Shown here: one piece after another, positions 7,317 to 14,636 of the stretch | Layout: each line of letters opens with the position of its first letter | Numbering within the stretch: position 1 is the first letter of the stretch | Assembly: GCA_963580245.1 (NCBI GenBank) | Contig: CAUZJO010000010.1 | Location: forward strand, 1-49,967 | DNA length: 49,967 bases | Direction: 5' to 3' | From: CAUZJO01 sp963580245 | GTDB lineage: Bacteria > Sumerlaeota > Sumerlaeia > MVZB01 | Program-made: the position numbers and the translations under genes | The notes under the pieces: model-generated | The model's database searches: none | Told to the model about the DNA's origin: nothing | The model's input: only the letters and a program-made list of their open reading frames with translations

Positions 7317-9802
7317 TCATCGCCCTCCGCCATTTCCTCGTGTGGACGCTGGTCTGGTTGGCCACCGCATGGTTGTTGGTGACCGCGATCCAGCCTCGGA
7401 GTCCCAATGCCCGGCCGAGCATTTCGGGCCGCGACGCTCTCTATCGCGGCGTCCTGGCCGGCCAAGATACCATTACCCATGATTATCCGGCCACCTGGTG
7501 GGGATGGGGTCAGGTCCGCTCGACCGGGAAGCTCCCGCTGTGGAACCCCTCCTGGTTCGGCGGGATGCCCTTTGTCGCCTCCCAGACGTTCATGCCCTTT
7601 TACCCTCCCAACTGGCTTGGCGCCGTTCTGCCTTTTCCACTCGCCTTCAACATCCAATACCCGCTGCACCTGGTGTTGGCGGCGATGGTCATGGCCGCGG
7701 TGCTTCGGCGGCGCGGCCTGGGGTGGTGGGCGGCGGGGCTGGGTGGGTTGGCTTGGGGGTTCGGCGGCCACCTTGCGACCTTAGTCGGGCCGGGCCACAT
7801 CCAGAAGCTCCAGGCCCTGGTCTGGCTGCCTCTGGTGGCCCATGGCGGCTGGTGTCTGGGACGGGGCCGCAGGCGCGAGGGAGCCGCGACATTGGCGGGA
7901 GGCATGGCCCTCCAGGTCTGCGCGGGACATCTTCAGATCGTCTACCTCTCCCTGGCGGTCGCCGTCATCGAGGCCCTGACCGGTTGGCTCCCGGTCGTTT
8001 TCAAGAGGCGTGTCGGGGACGCTCCACGAACCGCGCGACGGCGGACGGTCCAGTTGATCGGCTTCGGGACGCTGGGAGTGGGAACGGCCTTGGCCTTATC
8101 GGCCGTCTTCTGGATTCCGACGGTCGAATTCGCGCTGCGATCCAATCGCCAGGGCAAACTGGACTGGGAAGACGCCACGCGCGGCTCGCTGCCCCCCGAG
8201 GAGGCCGCCGAGTTCATCCTGCCCCGGCTGCGCGGCGATTCGATGCCTCACGGCCGGGGCCTGTACCGGGGCCGCTACGGCGAGAGCATCACCAGTTCCC
8301 CCGAACGCACCGTCAGCGACTACGTCGGCGCGGGCGTGCTGGTCTTTGCGTTGATCGCGCTTGTGAGCGGGGGAGCGCGGCGGCGCGCCGCCTGGGGTTA
8401 CACGCTGTTGGCCACGGCGGCGTTGGCACTGAGCCTGGGCAAGTACACGCCCATCGTTTACAAGACCGCCCTGGTGATCATTCCGGGCCTCTCTCATTTC
8501 CGCTCGCCCTCGACCATGATGGCCCTGCTCGCCTATGGGTTAACGATCGCGGCGGCCCTGGGAGTCGAGACGATCTTTGCCGAACCAGTTAATGGGCCGG
8601 GTAAGGCCAAGCGGTTCCATCGCCGATTAAGCGTCGCGATGCTTGTGCTTGCCGTAGTTCTGTGCGCGGTGAATCTCAAGGGGCGTCTGTGGCTCCGCGC
8701 GCAAAGCGCGGAGGCCCGGTCGGCCCCGCCCATCGTTCAACGCGGCCCCGCCGCCGTCCGGACCCATCTGTTCGTGACCTCGCTGACCCATACCGTGCAG
8801 AGTGGGGCGCTGATCCTGCTGGTCGCCGGAGCCCTTGGCCTCGTTCGCACGCGGGGGGCGGGGGGTGGAAGCCGCTCCGCGACGCGCCTGCTCGGGGCGG
8901 CGTTGGTGGCGATATGGGCCGGAGATCTGGTCGCCAACGCCGGCCCATTCTGGAACGTCGAGGCCGCCGAGCCGTATCACGAGTTCCTCACTCACCACTG
9001 GGCCCGACCCTATTGGGACGGCCAGCGCGAGCCGGTCCGGTACCTGCATGTCGACAATGAGCTACAGAACTGGGCCCTGACGTTGTCGGATTTTGAGAAA
9101 GGGCTCTCGATCGGTTCGTTTCACGGATATCACCCCGTCGCCAATCGGCGCTACTTCCAGATTCTCGACCGCCTAGGTTTCCTGCATCCCAACATCGCCC
9201 GCATGTTTGGAATGCGCTATCTGATCTGGCCCGCCCAGCGGCCCCGACTCAAGGGGTGGGTCGAACTGACGCGCCACGGCGATCTCACCCTGCTTTATAA
9301 TCCCGCCATCCAGTATATCCACCCCGTGCTTCATGCCCGTCTCGTCGAAACGCTGGATGAATTGCTCGATCGCGTGGAAGATCCGGACTTCGATCCCTAT
9401 ACATCGACCACCTGCCTGGCGGATGCGCCGCTCGCAAAGGACCAACGCAGACGCATCGACCGCAAACCCCCGGGCCTCGAGGCCAGCGTCGAGACGCGCG
9501 GGCCGGGCGAAGTCCACATCGAGCTTGCCAGCCGCAGAGACGCGCTGGCTGTCGTTCGCGAGCCGTTCGACCCGGGCTGGCGGCTGTGGTTTGGTGGCGG
9601 ACGGAAGCGGACTGAAGCCAAATTGCTGGAAGCCGATGGTTACTTCCTGTTGTTCAATGTCCCCGCTGGCCGCAGCCATGCCGCGCTGGTGTACGATCCC
9701 GCTTCCCAGCGACTGGGATTGCACATCACGCTGTTTACGCTGGCCCTGATGGCCGCCTGGGTCGGGGCCAGGTTGGGGAGAAGACGTGAGAATGCAAGGT
9801 GA
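7313..9802 (+). CDS. YfhO-family polytopic membrane protein
   Basis: An 829-residue integral membrane protein. It has an N-terminal helix (FLVWTLVWLATAWLLVTAI). The first large extracytoplasmic loop contains HDYPATWWGWGQVRSTGK and LPLWNPSWFGGMPFVASQ, and this layout matches the bacterial YfhO family (GT-C fold). About ten further membrane segments follow between residues 100 and 550. After them comes a soluble beta-rich part (about 560-800), and a last helix near the C-terminus (LHITLFTLALMAAWVGARLG). Known YfhO-family members transfer sugars from lipid carriers to surface polymers. The 4-base overlap with the preceding glycosidase-like gene points to one envelope-sugar unit. The exact substrate is unknown. 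Confidence 0.82.
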   Translation: MIIALRHFLVWTLVWLATAWLLVTAIQPRSPNARPSISGRDALYRGVLAGQDTITHDYPATWWGWGQVRSTGKLPLWNPSWFGGMPFVASQTFMPFYPPNWLGAVLPFPLAFNIQYPLHLVLAAMVMAAVLRRRGLGWWAAGLGGLAWGFGGHLATLVGPGHIQKLQALVWLPLVAHGGWCLGRGRRREGAATLAGGMALQVCAGHLQIVYLSLAVAVIEALTGWLPVVFKRRVGDAPRTARRRTVQLIGFGTLGVGTALALSAVFWIPTVEFALRSNRQGKLDWEDATRGSLPPEEAAEFILPRLRGDSMPHGRGLYRGRYGESITSSPERTVSDYVGAGVLVFALIALVSGGARRRAAWGYTLLATAALALSLGKYTPIVYKTALVIIPGLSHFRSPSTMMALLAYGLTIAAALGVETIFAEPVNGPGKAKRFHRRLSVAMLVLAVVLCAVNLKGRLWLRAQSAEARSAPPIVQRGPAAVRTHLFVTSLTHTVQSGALILLVAGALGLVRTRGAGGGSRSATRLLGAALVAIWAGDLVANAGPFWNVEAAEPYHEFLTHHWARPYWDGQREPVRYLHVDNELQNWALTLSDFEKGLSIGSFHGYHPVANRRYFQILDRLGFLHPNIARMFGMRYLIWPAQRPRLKGWVELTRHGDLTLLYNPAIQYIHPVLHARLVETLDELLDRVEDPDFDPYTSTTCLADAPLAKDQRRRIDRKPPGLEASVETRGPGEVHIELASRRDALAVVREPFDPGWRLWFGGGRKRTEAKLLEADGYFLLFNVPAGRSHAALVYDPASQRLGLHITLFTLALMAAWVGARLGRRRENAR

Positions 9803-9879
9803 AGGATGAAGACTTGACGTGGTCGGTGGAGATTGCGTAATTATCCCGGTACGGCAACGGGATTGGGTGGATTTCTTCC

Positions 9880-10995
9880 ATGGGCAAACCGATTTTCGAG
9901 ATAACGCACCGCGCCGAGAGTGGTGACGCCCGCGTCGGTCGCCTGCGGCTGCGCGGGGCTGAGATCGAGACGCCGGTCTTCATGCCGGTCGGCACGCGCG
10001 CAACGGTCAAGGCGATGCTCCCCGAAGAGGTCGCCGCGATCGGTTATCGCCTGATCCTGGCCAACACGTTTCACCTGGAGCTGCGTCCGGGCTCGGCCTT
10101 GATCGAGCGGCTGGGCGGGCTACACCGCTTCATGAACTGGCCCCACGCGATCCTGACCGACTCGGGCGGCTTCCAGGTCTACTCGCTGGCCGAGATGCGC
10201 AAGGTCAGCGAGGACGGGGTCGAATTCCGCTCGCCTTACGACGGAAAGATGATACGCCTCACGCCCGAGGAGGCGATCGCGATCCAGCATCGTTTGGGGT
10301 CCGAGATCATCATGGCGTTCGACGAATGCCTCGATTTCGAGGCCCCGGTCCAGGCCGCGCGCGAATCGATGGAGCTGACGCTACGCTGGCTCGAACGTTG
10401 TCGGCGGGCGCACGCCGCGGGCGCGGACGGCGGCCACCTGTTCGGGATCGTCCAGGGCCATTTCAGCGCCGAGTTGCGCGAGGAAAGCGCGCGGCGCACG
10501 GCCGAGCTGGACCTGCCGGGCTACGCGATCGGCGGCCTCTCGGTCGGCGAACCGGCGCCGTTGATGCTCGAGATGCTGGAGGCGTCCACCGCGAACCTCC
10601 CAGCCGACCGGCCCCGTTACGCGATGGGCATCGGCCTGCCGCTCAATCTGATCGACATGGCCGCGCGCGGCGTCGACATGTTCGACTGCGTGGTCCCCAC
10701 GCGCAACGCGCGCAACGGCCGCGTCTATACGTTCAGCGGCGTCATGAGCATCAAACACGCCCAGCATGCCGAAGACCCCGGCCCCCTGGAGGAAGGCTGC
10801 CCGTGCGAGGCGTGTCGCCAATACAGCCGCGCGTACCTCCGTCACCTATACCAGTGCAACGAAATCCTCAGCGCCCGCCTGCTGACGGCCCACAATCTAA
10901 CGTTCTACCGGCGCCTGATGGAACGTATCCGCGAGGCTATCCGCTCCGGCGCGCTGGGGGCGTTGCGGGCCGAGTTGGCCGAGGCATACGCATGA
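9880..10995 (+). CDS. tgt: Queuine/preQ1 tRNA-ribosyltransferase
   Basis: Tgt exchanges guanine-34 of tRNAs with GUN anticodons for preQ1 on the way to queuosine. The product is 371 residues, the normal bacterial length. The general base Asp94 sits in LTDSGGFQVYS. The nucleophile Asp269 is in MFDCVVPTRNARNG. Zinc ligands Cys307, Cys309 and Cys312 (CPCEAC) and His338 (TAHNL) are all present, so the enzyme should be active. It starts at the ATG at 9880. No queA or other queuosine gene is adjacent; the stop overlaps a tiny downstream frame. Confidence 0.97.
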   Translation: MGKPIFEITHRAESGDARVGRLRLRGAEIETPVFMPVGTRATVKAMLPEEVAAIGYRLILANTFHLELRPGSALIERLGGLHRFMNWPHAILTDSGGFQVYSLAEMRKVSEDGVEFRSPYDGKMIRLTPEEAIAIQHRLGSEIIMAFDECLDFEAPVQAARESMELTLRWLERCRRAHAAGADGGHLFGIVQGHFSAELREESARRTAELDLPGYAIGGLSVGEPAPLMLEMLEASTANLPADRPRYAMGIGLPLNLIDMAARGVDMFDCVVPTRNARNGRVYTFSGVMSIKHAQHAEDPGPLEEGCPCEACRQYSRAYLRHLYQCNEILSARLLTAHNLTFYRRLMERIREAIRSGALGALRAELAEAYA

Positions 10996-11047
10996 TGGAT
11001 TTTAACTGGGGGAGATTCATGGATGGTACGGAAAGATTTCTCAGTGA

Positions 11048-11257
11048 GTGGCGTTCATAATTTCCGGTGAAGAGTTCGAGCGCAGGCTACAACGCATCTC
11101 ACAACTGCGCGACTTGTGCATCGGCCTACGCTACGCGGTGCTCAACGCCTGGGAAAAGGACGAAATCCCGTTCAAGCCGAATATCGATATTCGGAGCGAT
11201 TATGAATACTGGGCCGCGAAAGCGCGGGAGAAGGGGGTTGATATTAGTAATTCTTGA
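11048..11257 (+). CDS. Small hypothetical protein, possibly frame-split
   Basis: A 69-residue product from a GTG start, rich in charged residues (EEFERRLQRISQLRDLC, then DIRSDYEYWAAKAREKG). It is unrecognised but has the residue balance of a real protein. An ATG at 10992, overlapping the tgt stop, opens a 22-codon frame (MMDFNWGRFMDGTERFLSEW) that ends at 11060, just where this one begins. The two may be halves of one about 90-residue gene broken by a one-base shift near 11045-11058. The 3' end overlaps the converging HicB-like gene by 14 bases. Confidence 0.42.
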   Translation: MAFIISGEEFERRLQRISQLRDLCIGLRYAVLNAWEKDEIPFKPNIDIRSDYEYWAAKAREKGVDISNS

Positions 11258-11429
11258 ATCGCGGCGAATTTGACGCGATGGCGAGGTATTCCTTGATGGC
11301 GCCCCTGATGTTTTCCAACGCCTCCTCTTCATCGCGGCCCTGCGACCAGCAACCCGAAAGGCCGGGCACCGACACGCTGACGCCCTCGTCGGAGTGGTGC
11401 AGGGCGACCTTGTATTTCATCGTCATCAT
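11244..11429 (-). CDS. HicB-like antitoxin-type small protein
   Basis: About 61 residues from the ATG at 11429, which has an AAGGG-type ribosome-binding site. KYKVALHHSDEGVSVSVPGL, then GCWSQGRDEEEALENIRGAI and EYL, matches the HicB/UPF0150 fold: a partial RNase-H-like domain with the P-x-L-x-G-C turn. HicB normally neutralises the HicA mRNA interferase. No HicA-like partner is adjacent and there is no DNA-binding tail, so it is an orphan HicB-like protein. Its role is unknown. Confidence 0.75.
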   Translation of the reverse strand: MMTMKYKVALHHSDEGVSVSVPGLSGCWSQGRDEEEALENIRGAIKEYLAIASNSPRFKNY

Positions 11430-11545
11430 GTCGCAGCCGCCCTTCATCGAATGTGAGACCAAGGTTCGATTATAACCATAAGCATGGTTCTCCACCGGTC
11501 CGGGCCTGTCAAGCGTTCCATCCCTCGCAGGCAGTAAATATACGC

Positions 11546-11878
11546 TTATCCGAGTCCTCGGCCGTCAAACACCAAAAGGATTTCAGCTATCCCTCGATCC
11601 TTGAATTTGAACAACTGGGCAATCGTTACGCCCCCGTCACCCTTTTCATATTCATAGAAAACGGACACACTATCTCCACTTTCGGTGACGCTCAAAACTT
11701 GATAGGCACAACTACGTGGTGGGTCATTCTTCAGACAATCCAAATACGCATCCCTGGAACCAAACTGAGGCAATGGGCCCTTAAACCGAAGGTCCTCCGC
11801 CAACAAGAGAGCCAAACCGTCAACGTCTCCGGCGCAAAAACGCCTTATGAATTTCAGTGCGACTTCACGATTGTTCAT
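11546..11878 (-). CDS. SnoaL/NTF2-like small protein (cassette gene)
   Basis: A 110-residue product starting MNNREVALKFIRRFCAGDVD, followed by LALLLAEDLRFKGPLPQFGS and RDAYLDCL. It ends in a strand-rich C-terminal half with VFYEYEKGDGGVTIAQLF. This is the layout of a cone-shaped NTF2/SnoaL-like domain. Family members bind or isomerise small molecules, and the substrate cannot be told from sequence. The start at 11878 lies 13 bases after the right core (GTTAGGC) of an attC site read on the same strand, which is the usual spacing for an integron cassette gene. Base composition is lower in G+C than the surroundings. No attC was found after its stop codon. Confidence 0.72.
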   Translation of the reverse strand: MNNREVALKFIRRFCAGDVDGLALLLAEDLRFKGPLPQFGSRDAYLDCLKNDPPRSCAYQVLSVTESGDSVSVFYEYEKGDGGVTIAQLFKFKDRGIAEILLVFDGRGLG

Positions 11879-11891
11879 CGGATGCAAATTC

Positions 11892-11951
11892 GCCTAACGC
11901 CACAAAGCTGACCGGCGTGCGAAGAGCGTCTGGTCGAACGCCATGTTAAAT
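11892..11951 (-). other. attC integron recombination site (60 bp)
   Basis: Read on the minus strand, the site starts ATTTAAC (11951-11945) and ends GTTAGGC (11898-11892). Both cores match the consensus RYYYAAC and GTTRRRY exactly. The interior has partly complementary arms (TTCGACC against GGTCAGC, and ACGC against GCAC/GCC) around a short loop. The length of 60 bp is the classic small attC size. The SnoaL-like gene begins 13 bases after the right core. The HicB-like gene upstream on the same strand ends about 140 bases before the site. Confidence 0.68.
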
Positions 11952-12091
11952 CAAGCGCAATGTTTCATTCGCCCGTTGCCGGATAGAAGGAGTTCTGCCG
12001 GACTCGACTGGTTTCCGCACCATGTTCGAATAGTTTTGGACTGCCTCGGGTGGGCTTGTCACTGACTCCACGTAGCGTTGACCTACGCCGG

Positions 12092-12337
12092 TCAAGCGAC
12101 GGCAGATTGTTTCGCGTTCTGGATGGTGATTTTTGGATCAGGATTGCGATCTGGGACGGGTAGCCCTTTATCCTTAAGCAACTCAACGTGTTCCTTCATC
12201 CCCCACTTCGCTTTGTAGAGACAATCCCCGATCGAATGTCCCACACCCGTGAATCCCTCCAGCTCCGGTGAAAAGAACCCGAAAAAGTCGGATTCCTCGG
12301 TTGCCTCGATCACCAAGGAGTAAGTTAAATCGATCAT
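12092..12337 (-). CDS. HicB-like antitoxin-type protein
   Basis: An 81-residue product starting MIDLTYSLVIEATEESDFFG, then FFSPELEGFTGVGHSIGDC and ending with LLKDKGLPVP. This follows the HicB pattern: beta strand, P-x-L-x-G-x turn, helix, and a GxP(I/V)P close. No HicA toxin is beside it. It shares an accessory patch with a second HicB-like gene at 11244 and an attC site, which fits a mobile cassette origin. Whether it pairs with a distant toxin is unknown. Confidence 0.75.
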   Translation of the reverse strand: MIDLTYSLVIEATEESDFFGFFSPELEGFTGVGHSIGDCLYKAKWGMKEHVELLKDKGLPVPDRNPDPKITIQNAKQSAVA

Positions 12338-12624
12338 GTGTTCAACCCCTGGATCCCGCTCACGAGGTTAGCGCGGCCGTTGGACCAACGCAAACGCATC
12401 TGATTTCCGATGGATCTCCCCTTATGGTTCACCGCTCCAGTTCAGGCGAGATTTCTTGCAACCCCTTTCCCATGCACCGGACGGGGGGCGGGGCACCGAG
12501 GTTGAGCATGGGATGTCGGCCCGGTGGATGGAAAGAAGACCCCTGGCCGGGCGTTGACCCCTTCACTCTGGGCCTTGGGTCCGCTATAGTCGGACCGGTG
12601 AACGCTATCGTGTGAGGTGGTCGA
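12338..12624. other. Intergenic region with a weak attC-like candidate
   Basis: No gene is supported. On the minus strand GTCCAAC (about 12390) and GTTGAAC (12340-12346, two bases before the HicB-like ATG) fit the attC core consensus and enclose about 45 bases with partial complementarity (GGCCGCG against CGGGATCC). The internal stem is poor, so this is only a candidate. The rest presumably holds the promoter of the gene at 12625. Confidence 0.3.
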
Positions 12625-13029
12625 ATGAGTTGGCGGCAACGGTTTCGATTGGGTCCGGGCGAGATTTTGGTCCTGATGGCGATCGGCATCCTGGCGCTGA
12701 TCGTCCTGACGGGCAACTTCAAGTTGATCATCGAGACGCTCTACAAACCCTACACGGCCCTGATCGTCGTGATCATGCTGGTGGAATACGTCCTGCTCAA
12801 AGGGGCCGACCGCTCGCAGATCTATCGGCGCGAGCTGGAAGCGGCGCGTGAGCGGCGGCGCGACGACGTGCTGGCCCTGCGCGAGATGGAAATGCAACTT
12901 GTGGAACTGCGAGCGCGGCTGGGGGCAACGCTCGAGAAGGAGGCCGAACCCCAAGGCCTGCGCCAGGCTCTCGAGAGCGGCATCGAGGTCACCGGCGACG
13001 TGCTGAAGCTCCTGCGCGAACGAATCTGA
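12625..13029 (+). CDS. Small membrane protein with coiled-coil tail
   Basis: A 134-residue product with two hydrophobic segments (ILVLMAIGILALIVLTGNF at about 14-32 and YTALIVVIMLVEYVLLKG at about 43-60). A charged helix follows (RRELEAARERRRDDVLALRE onward), predicted as a coiled coil. GAGG precedes the ATG at 12625. It is not recognised as a named family. The architecture suits a membrane-anchored scaffold or partner of a larger complex, but nothing in the context fixes its role. Confidence 0.75.
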   Translation: MSWRQRFRLGPGEILVLMAIGILALIVLTGNFKLIIETLYKPYTALIVVIMLVEYVLLKGADRSQIYRRELEAARERRRDDVLALREMEMQLVELRARLGATLEKEAEPQGLRQALESGIEVTGDVLKLLRERI

Positions 13030-13227
13030 GGCCCCCGCCGACGCCTCCGCGCACCCAAGGCCCCCCCCGACCCCTGGGGCCTGTTTGTCCGACCGATATG
13101 GTCGTTGATCTGGCGGGCCGATTTTGAGAGAGTGACACCGGTCGCCGCCGGGCGGACTCGCGTTCAGCGAACACCGGCGCGGCAGCCCTCGTCCCCAGCG
13201 TATGTGCGCGCCGTGAAAGTGAGTCGG

Positions 13228-14460
13228 ATGAGCCTTGCTCGGCATACAGGTCTTGCGCTCCGCGCCGGTTGCCTCATCGCCGCGATGCTGGTGCTCGCCG
13301 GCGGCTGCAAGAAGAAAACGTCTTACGACGTCGTGGAGCAGAATCCCTATCTCGGCATGCCGGGCCTGCTCGACCACCTGATCAACTTCGACATCAGCCG
13401 TCTGCGCTTGCGAGACGGCTTCAGGGAATTTCGCCAAGAGCTTCTCGACGACCCGCAAGCGGGGATTATCTTCGAGGCGCTGGACAAACGCATGGGACTG
13501 AATCCCCTCGATGACGTGGACCGGGTGGTCGTCGGGGTCCGCGGCCGGGTCGACCCCGACGACCCGGTCAAGAACCTCTTGGTCCTGTTCCAGGGGCGGT
13601 TTTCCAACGCCGATCAGATGATGGAGGGCCTGCATCAGTGGGTCGCCGAGGAGTATCTGATCGCGCCGCCGCCCTTTCGCAAGTCGACCCATCCCGGCAC
13701 GGATTTCAAGCGGTTTCAGACTTCGGGCCAGAGCATGTACAGCGAGCAGAATCTAGTGCTCGAACTCAACTTCGCGATCCTTGAATCGCCGGGTGGAGAC
13801 GGTGCCGGGGAAGACCCAAGCTCACCGGGGCGCGGGCTGATGGTGTTTAGCTTCAACTCGGCCCTGGTGGCCGAGACCCTCGACGTGATCTCGGGCCAGA
13901 TGGAAGGCATTCAGAAGGACGAGAACTGGGTGACGATGCTCGATCGGCCCGACACCAGTTCCTTCTTCTGGGGGACGGGTAATCTCGATCCGGCCATGAC
14001 CCGCGGGGCCCAGGCGTTGAGTGGGCTCAGCAAGGCCGGCCAGTATTATTTTCACCTCAACCTGAAGACCAACCCGGAAGCCGAGCTTGGCCTGGTCTGT
14101 GATTCGATCGAGAGCGCGGAGGCCCTGGCCGGCGAGATCAAGACGGGAATTCAATCGCTAAAGGGGTTGATGCCCTTAGTTGCGATGGCCGCGCCGGAGA
14201 CCGCGAAGCTTCCCGACAAGATCGTCGCGATCCCCAAACAGGAGATCACCCGCGTTATCTTGAAATTGACCGAATCGGACCACCGCGCGCTGGTCAATGA
14301 ATGGAAAGCCCTTGCCCGCCAAGCCGAGGAGTCGGGCCAACTCCCGCTTCCCCTGCCCGGCATGATGCCGCCAGGCGGCCAGCAGCCTTTTCCCGGGATG
14401 CCTCCCCCTCCCGGCCAGCCCCCACAGGCCACCCCCGTCCAGCCCCAGCCAGGCCAGTAG
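13228..14460 (+). CDS. Lipoprotein of unknown function
   Basis: A 410-residue product. The ATG at 13228 gives a proper lipoprotein signal: basic start, hydrophobic core and lipobox LAGGC with Cys27. The mature part begins KKKTSYDVVEQNPYLGMPG and contains a domain reminiscent of periplasmic DUF3352-like proteins (regular LLDHLINFDISRLRL, VDRVVVGVRGR and FQGRFSNADQMM elements). The tail is rich in Pro, Gly and Met (LPLPLPGMMPPGGQQPFPGM). It lies about 200 bases after the membrane coiled-coil gene on the same strand. The family similarity is from memory and weak. Confidence 0.75.
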   Translation: MSLARHTGLALRAGCLIAAMLVLAGGCKKKTSYDVVEQNPYLGMPGLLDHLINFDISRLRLRDGFREFRQELLDDPQAGIIFEALDKRMGLNPLDDVDRVVVGVRGRVDPDDPVKNLLVLFQGRFSNADQMMEGLHQWVAEEYLIAPPPFRKSTHPGTDFKRFQTSGQSMYSEQNLVLELNFAILESPGGDGAGEDPSSPGRGLMVFSFNSALVAETLDVISGQMEGIQKDENWVTMLDRPDTSSFFWGTGNLDPAMTRGAQALSGLSKAGQYYFHLNLKTNPEAELGLVCDSIESAEALAGEIKTGIQSLKGLMPLVAMAAPETAKLPDKIVAIPKQEITRVILKLTESDHRALVNEWKALARQAEESGQLPLPLPGMMPPGGQQPFPGMPPPPGQPPQATPVQPQPGQ

Positions 14461-14636
14461 GCGTCCCTCCAACCCTCGGAGTTGGCTCAGGCGGGGACCA
14501 ATACGATATCGAACGATCCGTACTCGCATGACGCCGTGACGCCGCGCCGGCAATCATAAAGGATTGATAGGCCGATCAATCCGTGGTAGGGATGGTCCGT
14601 TCGTGCATATCCAATGAAAGTGAAAGCGGTGATCTC

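Noticed and set aside
11453..11911. 152-codon plus-strand frame over the SnoaL-like gene
   Set aside because: Antisense to a gene with a recognisable fold and proper start; no features of its own.
12442..13692. 416-codon minus-strand open frame
   Set aside because: It crosses two well-supported plus-strand genes and an intergenic region and has no recognisable features; GC-driven shadow.
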